Positions 53,802 through 61,920 of a stretch of DNA of 64,000 nt are shown in pieces. This stretch comes from Crossiella sp. S99.2. Lineage in GTDB: Bacteria > Actinomycetota > Actinomycetes > Mycobacteriales > Pseudonocardiaceae. The stretch lies in contig NZ_JALMDK010000004.1 in assembly GCF_023094165.1 (NCBI RefSeq), positions 248,001-312,000 of the forward strand. Reading direction: 5' to 3'. The translations under genes were made by a program, and so were the position numbers. Numbering within the stretch: position 1 is the first letter of the stretch; each line of letters opens with the position of its first letter. The notes under the pieces are model-generated. The model saw only the letters and a list, made by a program, of their open reading frames with translations, had not been told where the DNA came from and searched no databases.

Positions 53802-56408
53802 TCATCCTGGGAATGGGTCTGCGTCGCGTCCCTCGCGGGTCCCGCGCTGGAAGGCGGCCATGGTGTCGCGGACCTGCTCGGCGGTGCGCCCGGTGGTGGC
53901 CGGGGCCTCGTTCTCGCCGGTGTCCTCGGTACCGGAGTCGAGCAACTGCGGCGCCAGGTTCTGCTGCGGCCGGCGGACCGGCAGCTCCGGGCGCTCCCCG
54001 GTGGGGGTGTTGTGGGTGAGCAACGGGGCGTGCGTGAGCAGCGCGCCGGGTCCGGTCTGCTCCAGGGACAGGCCCCCGGTGCGTTCGGCGGGCTGTTCGG
54101 GCTCCGGCTTGGGTTCCGGGGTCAGGTCCTCGTGCTCGAAGCGGTCCTCGGGCGCGGAGGGCCGCTCCTCCTGGATGGCAGCGAAGGTGGCGCCGCCGAG
54201 CAGGTTGATCGAACGGCCGGGGGTGTCCTCGCCGTCGTTGAGCGGATCGGCCCAGAAGCTGTGCAACTCCCGGCCGGGGCTGGCCGCCCGGTCCTGGTCA
54301 GCCTCGCCCCGCTCGTCGTCGTCCACCTGGTCTGCTTCGGCCGCGCGCTGCTGGTGGACCGGTCCGAGCGGCGTGCGCACGGGTTTTCCCGAGCCGGTCG
54401 CCCGCTCCCGTTTGGTGAGTTCGCGCAGGGTGTCCTCGGAGAGCTGGGTGCGCACGTCCGAGGCGAGGACCTCGTTCGGCACCAGGATGACCGCCCTGGT
54501 GCCGCCGTAGGGCGAGTCGCGCAGTTCGACCCGGACGCCCAGCCGCAGCGCGAGCCGGGCGACCACGAACAGGCCGAGCCGGGAGTCGCCCTTGAGCGCC
54601 ATCGCGTCGAACTCGGGCGGGTCGGCCAGCATCGCGTTGGCGCGGTCCCGGTCCTCCTCGCTCATGCCCAGGCCGTGGTCCTCGACCTCGACCACGACGC
54701 CCTTGGCCGCGATCGAGCCGTGCACCTGCACCTGCGAGCGGGGTGGGGAGAAGGAGGTGGCGTTGTCCACCAGTTCGGCGACCAGGTGGATGGTGTCGGC
54801 CACCGCGGAGCCGATCACCGCGGCGTCCGGGATCCGCTGCAGCCGGACGCGGGCGTAGTGCTCGGTCTCGGAGATGGCCGCGCGCAGCACGTCGACCAGG
54901 CGGATCGGCTTGCGCCAGCGGCGGCCGGGCTGCTCGCCGCCGAGGATGATCAGGTTCTCCGCGTTGCGGCGGGCCCGGGTGGCGAGGTGGTCGAGCTGGA
55001 AGAGGCCCTCGATCTGCTCGGGGTCCTCCTCGTGCCGCTCCATCCGGTCCAGGATCTTGAGCTGGCGGTGCACCAGCGCCTGGTTGCGGTGGGCGATGCC
55101 GAGGAAGACGTTGTTGACGCCCTCGCGGGCCTGCGCCTCCTGCACGGCCGCGGCCACCGCGGTGAGCTGGGCGGCGTTGAAGGCGCGGGCCACCTGGCCG
55201 ATCTCGTCCCGGCCGTAGTCGAGGTCGGGCACCTCGGCCGAGACGTCCACCGGCTCGCCCTGACGGAGGCGGCGGACGATGTCGGGCAGTCGTTCGTGCG
55301 CGAGTTGCAGGGCGTCCTTGCGCAGACTGTCCAGGCGGACCACCAGGGCCCGGTCGACGAGTTTGCGGGACACCTTGAGCGCGACCATGATCGCCACGAT
55401 GGCCAGCACCAGGGCGACCAGCGAGCCGAGCAGGGCGTTGGTCAGCGAGTCGCCGCCGTCCTCCAGGGCCTGGCCGGAGACCAGGTCGGCCTGCTGGACG
55501 GTGAGCTTGGACAGCTGGTCGGCGATGGCCACGGTCAGCCGCTGCCACTCGTCCTCGCTGATGCCGACCGCGCCGAGGCTGCCGCGGCCGTTGCGGGCCA
55601 CCCACGGACCATTGCTGATCAGCGCGTTCTCGACCTCGGTGAGCCTTTTCCAGGAATCGCTGTCACGCAGCCTGCGATAACTGTCCTGCACTTCCTGGCG
55701 CGCAAAGGGGATTGTGCTCTCCAGCTCGGAGTGGTATGCGCTGACCAGGTTGGTGAACTCGAGGTGGTCGGTCGCCGGGAGAGCGCTGGAGGCGATCGCG
55801 CCGGCCATCAGCGAACCGGACCGGGACATGCGGTCGGCTGCCCGGAAAATTGCCGTCGCACCGATAGCGCCCTGGGTGGAGGCGACATCGGGCACGATAC
55901 GGGCCTGGGTGTCGAACAACCGGGCAGCGGAATCCAGCAGCCGGTTGTAGAAGGCGTAGACCTGCACCTTGTCGATACCGGAGGACTCGATCCTGGTGCG
56001 AATCCGGGGCAGTTCCTCCAGCAACGAGTTGAGCTGGTTGATGCGGTCGACCACCGCGGGCGGGGCGTTGCTCACCACCGGCGGCAGGGCCGTCTTCATG
56101 ACGCCGAGGGCCTCGTCGGTCTGCTGCTGGACCAGTCGCAACTCGGTCAGTCCCGTGGCGGGTTTGCCCAGGTAGACCATGCCGAGCTGACGTTCTTTCT
56201 GGGCCGAGGCGAGCGCGTTGACCGCGGGGATGGACACCGAGCGGACGCTCGAGGCGACCTCACGCAGGTAGTACCCGTCGAAGATCAGGTAGGACGAGCC
56301 GGACACCCACATGACGAGCAGGGCCACACTCGGGATCAGCACGGCGCCGGTCAGCCGTGTCCTGATCGACCGGTGGCTCTTCTGAGAACCGATTTCTTCC
56401 GAGCTCAC
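53802..56408 (-). CDS. Conservon sensor histidine kinase with nitrate/nitrite-sensing domain (CvnA-like)
   Basis: About 868 residues from the GTG at 56408, behind GGAG; the frame extends to a GTG at 56435. A first membrane helix (AVLIPSVALLVMWVSGSSYLIF) is followed by an extracellular helical sensor (AQKERQLGMVYLGKPATGLTELRLVQQQTDEALG), typical of NIT domains. A second helix (LLGSLVALVLAIVAIMVALKV), a HAMP region and a GHKL ATPase come next (ELVDNATSFSPP, VEVEDHGLGMSEEDR, DSRLGLFVVARLALRLGVRVELRDSPYGGTRAVILVP). A long Pro-rich tail ends the protein. It is the first gene of the conservon. Confidence 0.92.
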   Translation of the reverse strand: MSSEEIGSQKSHRSIRTRLTGAVLIPSVALLVMWVSGSSYLIFDGYYLREVASSVRSVSIPAVNALASAQKERQLGMVYLGKPATGLTELRLVQQQTDEALGVMKTALPPVVSNAPPAVVDRINQLNSLLEELPRIRTRIESSGIDKVQVYAFYNRLLDSAARLFDTQARIVPDVASTQGAIGATAIFRAADRMSRSGSLMAGAIASSALPATDHLEFTNLVSAYHSELESTIPFARQEVQDSYRRLRDSDSWKRLTEVENALISNGPWVARNGRGSLGAVGISEDEWQRLTVAIADQLSKLTVQQADLVSGQALEDGGDSLTNALLGSLVALVLAIVAIMVALKVSRKLVDRALVVRLDSLRKDALQLAHERLPDIVRRLRQGEPVDVSAEVPDLDYGRDEIGQVARAFNAAQLTAVAAAVQEAQAREGVNNVFLGIAHRNQALVHRQLKILDRMERHEEDPEQIEGLFQLDHLATRARRNAENLIILGGEQPGRRWRKPIRLVDVLRAAISETEHYARVRLQRIPDAAVIGSAVADTIHLVAELVDNATSFSPPRSQVQVHGSIAAKGVVVEVEDHGLGMSEEDRDRANAMLADPPEFDAMALKGDSRLGLFVVARLALRLGVRVELRDSPYGGTRAVILVPNEVLASDVRTQLSEDTLRELTKRERATGSGKPVRTPLGPVHQQRAAEADQVDDDERGEADQDRAASPGRELHSFWADPLNDGEDTPGRSINLLGGATFAAIQEERPSAPEDRFEHEDLTPEPKPEPEQPAERTGGLSLEQTGPGALLTHAPLLTHNTPTGERPELPVRRPQQNLAPQLLDSGTEDTGENEAPATTGRTAEQVRDTMAAFQRGTREGRDADPFPG

Positions 56409-56435
56409 GACGCTCCACTGCTTGTGAAAGACCAC

Positions 56436-56980
56436 CCCGGGAAACCGCGGTGGTAATTCACCACGCCGCTATCCACCAGGGGAAGTTGGACCGGAGGGGA
56501 CGGTAACAAGTTCCTGGTTGAATACGACACCTTCCATACCGAGGAGTTCTCCCGCCCGAGCGCGGGGAGATTAACACAAACGCTGGCTTCGTTACCAGCC
56601 CCAACAAATGCGCATTAACGCAGAAGACGCGAAACCATACCAGCGAGCCCCGCCCGGAGCCCAGACCCGATTGGCGGGTATTGCACCCCCAGGTCCGTCA
56701 CCTGCGCTTTTTCCACACGTAACCTGGATCACTCCCGGTCACCGGACGACGTCGGCACGTGTCGATCATGCCCTAGGTCCCCCGGACGGCGGTCGCGCCC
56801 CAGGCATCCGCCCCAGTAGCCCTGCTCCGCCCGTCAACGCCCGACCGGGCAGTAGCACAATGCCCAGCGGGCGAGCGTGATCGCGGTCACGAACCAAGAG
56901 AGAATCACGCACGGGTGTTCCCCACGGCCTTTCCGAATAAAACGTGAGCAGTTTTCAACTCTCTTTGCGAGGATCCGCCC
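56436..56980. other. Gene-free 545-bp intergenic region
   Basis: This divergent region between the conservon and the VOC gene has no supported gene. It is richer in A/T near 56470-56620 (AACAAGTTCC, TTAACACAAACG), which should hold the conservon promoter. I see no clear terminator or repeat. Confidence 0.5.
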
Positions 56981-57370
56981 ATGAAGTCCGCGATCCGCCA
57001 CATCACCGTCAACTGCCCCCACCCCCTGGAGCCCTACGCCCTGGCCCAGTTCTGGAGCGCCACCCTGGGTCACCCCATCCACCCTGACGACCAGCCCGGC
57101 GACGACGAGATCCTGATCGACTTCCCCACCGCCCCCGGCCTGCTCTTCATCCGGGTCCCCGACCCCAAACCAGCCACCCGCAACCGCCTCCACCTGGACC
57201 TCCAGCCCGAACTCCCCCGGGATGAGGAGGTACCGCGACTGCTGGACCTGGGCGCGACCTTCGTCGACGACCAGCGCACGGCGGACGGCCGGGGCTGGGT
57301 GGTGCTGGCAGACCCAGCGGGCAACGAGTTCTGCGTGGAGCGCAGCGCGGCGGAACGCCAGTCCCCCTGA
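56981..57370 (+). CDS. VOC family protein
   Basis: 129 residues of the glyoxalase/bleomycin-resistance superfamily: IRHITVNCPHPLEPYALAQFWSATLGHPI, then RNRLHLDLQP (metal/ligand strand) and GRGWVVLADPAGNEFCVERS, the typical end of the second motif. Ligand or reaction unknown. It stands alone and is divergent from the conservon. Confidence 0.9.
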   Translation: MKSAIRHITVNCPHPLEPYALAQFWSATLGHPIHPDDQPGDDEILIDFPTAPGLLFIRVPDPKPATRNRLHLDLQPELPRDEEVPRLLDLGATFVDDQRTADGRGWVVLADPAGNEFCVERSAAERQSP

Positions 57371-57469
57371 TCACCGCCCCACCCGCACTCGCCACTCCCC
57401 TGGCCCGGCTGACAAACCTCGGGCCAGCACGCCAAGCTTCGCTGGAAGCCGACCCCGCGCCGACGACGG

Positions 57470-57673
57470 TCAGTCGACCGCGTTCCGCCAGGTCACCTCT
57501 ACCCCCGGCACCCCCAGGAACGCCACCGTCTCCGCCCACTGCTCGTCCTGGTCCTTGGCCAGATCGCCGTGCAACTGGACACCCGGAGTCGGGTTCCCGC
57601 GGTGCTTCAACAGGACGACCTGCCGGGCGGAGGGCCGGGTGAGGGCTCGGCAGCAGTCAAGGCCGGTTGTCAA
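57470..57673 (-). pseudogene. Possible gene fragment
   Basis: A 67-residue minus-strand frame with TTG start, no ribosome site. The last 45 residues (VVLLKHRGNPTPGVQLHGD, QWAETVAFLGVPGVEVTWRN) look more protein-like than surrounding sequence and may be the remains of a larger gene. The family is not recognised; it could equally be chance. Confidence 0.25.
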
Positions 57674-57841
57674 GGTCGGTGCAGCGGTTCGCGAACTGGG
57701 TTCCGGCCCGGGTGGTCAGCTCGGGGGCTCGATCGCGAGCACGGGGATGGCTCTGATCTCGTAGAATGGCCAGGGAATCGCGGTGGGTTCGGCGGACTCG
57801 GCAGGTGCTCGATCATCGTCATCTCACCCATTCGGATGAGG

Positions 57842-57908
57842 GATCGAAACATGAAGGCAACCAAAACCGGGGTTTCTGCGTTCCGCAGAGGAACGGTGGC
57901 GGCGGCGG
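57842..57908 (+). repeat. 67-bp dispersed repeat, copy 2
   Basis: Matches 49368-49434 in 65 of 67 positions, same orientation, differing only at 57846 and 57876. The ATG is at 57851, behind GAGGGATCGAAAC, which offers a better ribosome site than copy 1; this frame (MKATKTGVSAFRRGTVAAA) would end after 31 residues. A CGTAGAATGG word at 57760 parallels CGTAAAATGG upstream of copy 1. Confidence 0.9.
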
Positions 57909-58070
57909 GCAGGACCGGAGCACGCGCCACACCCCCGGCCAGGTAGGCAGCCTCGGTCGGCCAGGTGAGCAGCGCCGGGTGAGCAGCGCCAGGTGACAGG
58001 TGAGCAGTGCCGGCCGACAGCTCGGCAGCACGGCCGGCCCCGGCCGGACCGGAGCCCAAGCGGGGAACCG

Positions 58071-58086
58071 GAGCCCGCGCGGGCTC
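58071..58086. terminator. 16-bp perfect palindrome beyond the GH16 gene
   Basis: GAGCCCGCGCGGGCTC is self-complementary, about 90 bp downstream of the GH16 stop on the minus strand. It may form part of a terminator. Confidence 0.35.
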
Positions 58087-58176
58087 GGCCGACCTGAGGC
58101 AGAGCCCGCGCGGCGGACCGGGCGGTGGAGTCGCGGCGGACCGGGCTGCGGACCGGGCGGTGGAGTCAGGGTGAGG

Positions 58177-59565
58177 TCAGGTGGCCGGGACGGTGTCGAG
58201 GAAGTGGGTGCCGGCGGCTCGGTGGGTGTTGATCTGTTGCTGGACCTGGGCTGGGGACAGGACCTGGTTGCGGGCGAAGTAGATCCAGTCGGCCTGCTGG
58301 TGGTAGCGGCGGTCTGGGCCCGCGGCGTTGAGGTCGATGAACCAGTGGTTGAAGTTGATCAGCATGGGGGTTTCCGGGTAGAAGCGGTCGCCGTGGTCGG
58401 CTACCAGCTGGCCGTCGAGGTAGTACTTCATCCGGCCGCCGGACACCTGGAGCACCAGGTCGTGCCAGCCGGCGAAGCTGCGGCGGACTCGGGTGGAGTT
58501 GTTGTCGGCCCACCAGGGGTCCGGTTGGTAGGTCTCCCAGGAGGTGAGGAACATGGTGTTCGTGGACTCGCCCCAGCCGCCGTTGGGCAGGTACTCGAAG
58601 TCCTGTTCGCCGTAGTCGGGGTCGCGGTCGTGGCGCAGCGGGGTGATCGTGTAGAAGGTTTGCACCACGTGGTCGCCGTCGGGGCCGTAGGCAGGGGCGT
58701 CGGTCATGTGGAATCTGGTGGCGTAGGTGCCCTCGTAGAACTTGCGGCCGGTGTTGATCTGGGATTGCCTTGTGCCGCTTGGGGTTCCGTTGGTCTGCGC
58801 GCTCAGCTGGGCGACCTTCTGGCCGGCGACGGTGGGGAAGGTGACCAGGGCTGGGTCCCACGTCGCGCCGCCTACGCCGGGGCCGCCGGAGCCGGTGCGG
58901 ACGGTCCAGCCTCGTTGGTTGAGGCGGGGGTCGGCGCTGGTGTCGTAGTGGAAGTCGTCGAAGAAGATCTGGGCGGGGGCTGGGGACTGGCCGCCGGGGG
59001 CCGCGCCGGAGAGGAGTTGGCCTGCTCGGTGGAGGGTGGTTTTGGGGGCGGGGCCGTAGGGAGCCTGGGCGGGGTTGAAGGAGTAGTCGTTGGACTGGGT
59101 GAGTTGGCCCCAGTTGGCTCGGTTGAAGCGGAGTTGCAGGTCGCCGGTGTGGTGGCCGGGGGCCAGGGAGCCCGCGCCGGGGCGGAAGCCGACTTCCAGG
59201 TAGTGGTCGGCGTCGGGGGTTGGGGTGGGGAGGCGGTGGATGGCGCCGGTGAGGTTGTCGCAGCCGGGAGTCGCCCAGGAACAGGCGTAGCGGTAGTCGG
59301 TTTCGCCGTCCTCGGCGCGGAAGTAGTAGCGGATGGTGTACTCCGCCAACGGGATCGCGGCACTGCCCTGGTTGGTCAGGCGGAACCAGGGTTCGGACTG
59401 GTGGTGGGTTGGCTGGGTGGCGGTGGTGCCGTACTGCAGGAGCGGGGGTTCCGGCTCGGCACTGGCGGGGGCGGTGGTCAGGGCGAGGGTGGCCAGGCTG
59501 GTCAGGGCCACGGCCAGACCACCGGCCAGGCGCCTTCGGCGGGCCGGGATGTGTTGCTGGTACAC
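58177..59565 (-). CDS. Secreted CBM3-GH16-like glycoside hydrolase
   Basis: 462 residues from the GTG at 59565, behind GAGGAGAAAGCC. Signal peptide about 1-36. Residues 40-165 fit a family 3 carbohydrate-binding module (YTIRYYFRAEDGETDYRYACSWATPGCDN, HYLEVGFRPGAGSLAPGHHTGDLQLRFNRANWGQLTQSNDYSF). Residues 200-440 have the jellyroll of GH16: FFDDFHYDTS, TYATRFHMTD and the catalytic EQDFE (Glu320, Asp322, Glu324) of the ExDxE type. It probably cleaves a beta-glucan bound through the CBM. It is divergent from a GntR regulator with two palindromes between. Confidence 0.85.
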   Translation of the reverse strand: MYQQHIPARRRRLAGGLAVALTSLATLALTTAPASAEPEPPLLQYGTTATQPTHHQSEPWFRLTNQGSAAIPLAEYTIRYYFRAEDGETDYRYACSWATPGCDNLTGAIHRLPTPTPDADHYLEVGFRPGAGSLAPGHHTGDLQLRFNRANWGQLTQSNDYSFNPAQAPYGPAPKTTLHRAGQLLSGAAPGGQSPAPAQIFFDDFHYDTSADPRLNQRGWTVRTGSGGPGVGGATWDPALVTFPTVAGQKVAQLSAQTNGTPSGTRQSQINTGRKFYEGTYATRFHMTDAPAYGPDGDHVVQTFYTITPLRHDRDPDYGEQDFEYLPNGGWGESTNTMFLTSWETYQPDPWWADNNSTRVRRSFAGWHDLVLQVSGGRMKYYLDGQLVADHGDRFYPETPMLINFNHWFIDLNAAGPDRRYHQQADWIYFARNQVLSPAQVQQQINTHRAAGTHFLDTVPAT

Positions 59566-59620
59566 GGCTTTCTCCTCAACACCGCAGGGAGCTGCGAAGG
59601 GTGGCGGCGGTGTCGGGCGT

Positions 59621-59648
59621 CCTGACTTGACCAATTGGTAAGTTCAGG
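59621..59648. promoter_or_regulatory. GntR-type palindrome 1
   Basis: ACTTGACCAATTGGTAAGT (59625-59643) is near-symmetric around ACCAATTGGT, with CCTGA/TCAGG outer arms. It lies 60 bp before the GH16 start. The TGGT/ACCA half-sites resemble those of HutC/DasR-type GntR regulators. Confidence 0.55.
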
Positions 59649-59700
59649 GACGTGAACGACGGTGGCACAGAGTTCCGTCGTAGTCAACGGGTCTGGCCGA

Positions 59701-59728
59701 CACTGGTAAGTCTTGGGCTTGACCAGTG
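59701..59728. promoter_or_regulatory. GntR-type palindrome 2
   Basis: CACTGGT (59701-59707) and ACCAGTG (59722-59728) are exact inverted half-sites, with AAGTC and TTG inside mirroring the first site. It lies 34 bp before the GntR start, suggesting autoregulation. Confidence 0.5.
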
Positions 59729-59761
59729 GCCGGGTTCGGACTTCGCCGACATACTGGGGCG

Positions 59762-60472
59762 GTGACGAGGGCGGTGGCGCACAAGCGCGAGCGGGTGCGT
59801 GACTACCTGCTGGAGCTGGTCGAGACGCGGCCGCCGGGCACCTCGATCCCGTCCGAGCGCACGCTCTGCGCGTTGCTGTCGGTGTCCCGTCCCACCCTGC
59901 GCGCCGCCGTGGATGAGTTGGTGCACAACGGATTGCTGGTGCGCGAGCATGGGCGCGGCATGTTCGTGGCGGCGGCGAAGATCACGCAGGAGCTGGTCGG
60001 CGTGGACACCGCGTTGGGCGCGCCCAGGGCCGATGGGGACTGGCGGAGCCGGGTGCTGGGGCTGACGCGGACTCCGGCCGGGGCTCGGGTTGGACGCAAG
60101 CTGGGCGTCTCGCCCGCCGCGGAGGTGACCTGGGTGACCCGGTTGCGACTGGTCGACGGGGTGCCGATCGCGGTGGAGCACTTGCACATTCCGGTCGCGG
60201 TGGCCGCCGATCTGTCCACTGTGGACTTCGAGGGCGCTGGGCTGTACGCGGCGTTGCGGGCGCGTGGGGTGGTGGCGCATGAGGCCACCCAGTCAATCGA
60301 GCCGACGGTCACCGATGAGACCGAGTCGGGACTGCTAGGCGTGCCACTGCTCACCCCGGCGTTGCTGTTCGAGCGGCGCACCACCGATGCCGAGGGGCGA
60401 GTGGTGGAGTACGCGCGCTCGATCTACCGCGGGGACCGGTACCGGATCGTCTCGCGGCTGTCGCTGGCGTGA
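59762..60472 (+). CDS. GntR family transcriptional regulator (HutC/DasR type)
   Basis: 236 residues from the GTG at 59762; the frame extends to 59726 over the operator. The N-terminal winged helix is VRDYLLELVETRPPGTSIPSERTLCALLSVSRPTLRAAVDELVHNGLLVREHGRGMFV. The C-terminal UTRA domain has WVTRLRLVDGVPIAVEHLHIP, GLYAALRARGVVAHEATQSIEPTV and EYARSIYRGDRYRI. UTRA domains bind sugar phosphates or similar ligands. It probably represses the divergent GH16 gene until breakdown products appear. Confidence 0.92.
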   Translation: MTRAVAHKRERVRDYLLELVETRPPGTSIPSERTLCALLSVSRPTLRAAVDELVHNGLLVREHGRGMFVAAAKITQELVGVDTALGAPRADGDWRSRVLGLTRTPAGARVGRKLGVSPAAEVTWVTRLRLVDGVPIAVEHLHIPVAVAADLSTVDFEGAGLYAALRARGVVAHEATQSIEPTVTDETESGLLGVPLLTPALLFERRTTDAEGRVVEYARSIYRGDRYRIVSRLSLA

Positions 60473-60514
60473 CCCGGCCGCCCACCACAGCAGGGGAGGC
60501 GGTGGGCGGCCGGG
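60473..60514. terminator. Bidirectional terminator
   Basis: CCCGGCCGCCCACC (60473-60486) and GGTGGGCGGCCGGG (60501-60514) form a perfect 14-bp stem with a 14-nt loop, between the convergent ends of the GntR and GH64 genes. Confidence 0.85.
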
Positions 60515-60543
60515 CACACGTTGGTGTTGCGGGGTAAGGAAGA

Positions 60544-61734
60544 TCAGCGCAGGCGCTTCACGTCCACGGTCAGTGTTCCCGGGTCGCCGGAGCGGGTGGC
60601 GCCGCTGAAGTCCGGGCCGGGTGACACGTCGTCGTAGGGGAAGGCGTAGCCGCGGTTGTCGGGCAGGCGTTCGTGCACGATCCGGGCGTAGTGGTTGGTG
60701 GCCGCGTTCTTGTAGAAATTGCTCGCGACCTCGCCGTGCGGCTGGTTCGGGTTGGTCAGCAACGTGGTGCGGTTCAGCGCCGCGGCCAGGCGCGGGATGA
60801 TCGCCTTGCGCACGTCACTGGCCCCGGCCAGGCTGAACGGACCCGAGTCGCAGCTGAACACGTCCGCGGTGCTGGGCTTGGTGAACGCCTCGCCGTTGCC
60901 GAAGCGCAGCACGCCGCCGCTGACCCGGCCGGTCAGCCTGCCCGGTCCGCTTTGGGTGTCCACCACCAGGTTCGTGCCGGCGTACTTGGCCCAGCACTGG
61001 TCGATGTAGCCGCCCAGGTAGTTGGCGAACGCGCTCGCCTTGTAGTGCGCGCTCATCGCCCGCAGGTTGCGGCCGTCCGGACCCTTCTGGATCAGCTGGT
61101 TCCAGGCCGAACCCTCCTTGGCCGCCTGGGCCTGCAAGGCCGCGCAGATCCCGTCCAGCGCACCCGCAGGCAACCCGGGCACGGTCTCCACCCGGCCGGA
61201 GAGCGAGCGCAGCGAGAGCCCCAGCGGCGCGGCCACGAAGTCCACGTAGCTGATGTTGGCGAAGAGTTCGGCCTCGTTGAAGGTGAACTCGGCGAAGGTC
61301 CAGTTCTTGTTGATGTTGGGGTCGCCCGGGTTGAGGAAGCTGGGGTGCACGATGTGCGGGCCCGGGTTGACGAAGAAGTTCAGCTTCTGCCCGGTCACCA
61401 CGTAGATCCGCGCGCCGTACATCCGCGGGATGGACACCGTGGTCGAGGAACCGGGGCCGCCCAACGGGATCGAGGGATCCTCACCGAGCGGGGTGACCGG
61501 CGCGCCGGGCGAGGGCGGGTAGTACGAGCTGCCGTCCCTGCGGACGAACAGCGGGCGGTTTCCGGACAGGCCGACGACATAGGCGTAGGCGGTGGCCGAT
61601 CCGGAGTTGTTGACCAGGTTCAGGGTGAATCTCTGTGGCGTCGCGGCGGAGGCGGAGCCCGCGGCGAGCTGGCCGATGACAGGGGTGGCCAGTGCGGTCG
61701 CGGTCGCGCCGAGGAAGAGGCGACGAGAGATCAT
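60544..61734 (-). CDS. Secreted GH64 beta-1,3-glucanase
   Basis: 396 residues from the ATG at 61734, behind GGAGGAAAGTTC. The Tat signal ISRRLFLGATATALATPVIG has the twin arginines and a hydrophobic core. The mature protein carries FTLNLVNNSGSATAYAYVVGL, IPRMYGARIYVVTG, ADVFSCDSGPF and VASNFYKNAATNHYARIVHERLPDNRGYAFPYDDV, recognised from GH64 laminaripentaose-producing beta-1,3-glucanases with a thaumatin-like domain. It would cut fungal or algal beta-1,3-glucan. A LacI-type palindrome lies 80 bp upstream. Confidence 0.85.
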   Translation of the reverse strand: MISRRLFLGATATALATPVIGQLAAGSASAATPQRFTLNLVNNSGSATAYAYVVGLSGNRPLFVRRDGSSYYPPSPGAPVTPLGEDPSIPLGGPGSSTTVSIPRMYGARIYVVTGQKLNFFVNPGPHIVHPSFLNPGDPNINKNWTFAEFTFNEAELFANISYVDFVAAPLGLSLRSLSGRVETVPGLPAGALDGICAALQAQAAKEGSAWNQLIQKGPDGRNLRAMSAHYKASAFANYLGGYIDQCWAKYAGTNLVVDTQSGPGRLTGRVSGGVLRFGNGEAFTKPSTADVFSCDSGPFSLAGASDVRKAIIPRLAAALNRTTLLTNPNQPHGEVASNFYKNAATNHYARIVHERLPDNRGYAFPYDDVSPGPDFSGATRSGDPGTLTVDVKRLR

Positions 61735-61813
61735 GAACTTTCCTCCACGTCGAGGAAGCTGACTCCTTGCCACTGGCGGCTGCGGCTGGGAAAAGCTCCG
61801 GCAGTTGGGACAC

Positions 61814-61847
61814 AGGGGGTGCGCGAGAGCGCTCTCACACACCCCCT
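61814..61847. promoter_or_regulatory. Extended LacI-family palindrome
   Basis: The core GAGAGCGCTCTC (61825-61836) is perfect. Outer arms AGGGGGTG (61814-61821) and CACCCCCT (61840-61847) pair exactly, with only two mismatched pairs between. The GAGCGCTC centre is that of CebR-like LacI operators. It sits before the GH64 gene and 74 nt past the protease stop, so a terminator role is also possible. Confidence 0.55.
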
Positions 61848-61920
61848 ACGGTGACCCTGATCCCCAAGGAAAGTCAAGGTGTTCAGATCGGGGATATGTT
61901 CAGGATCGCGGTATATACCG

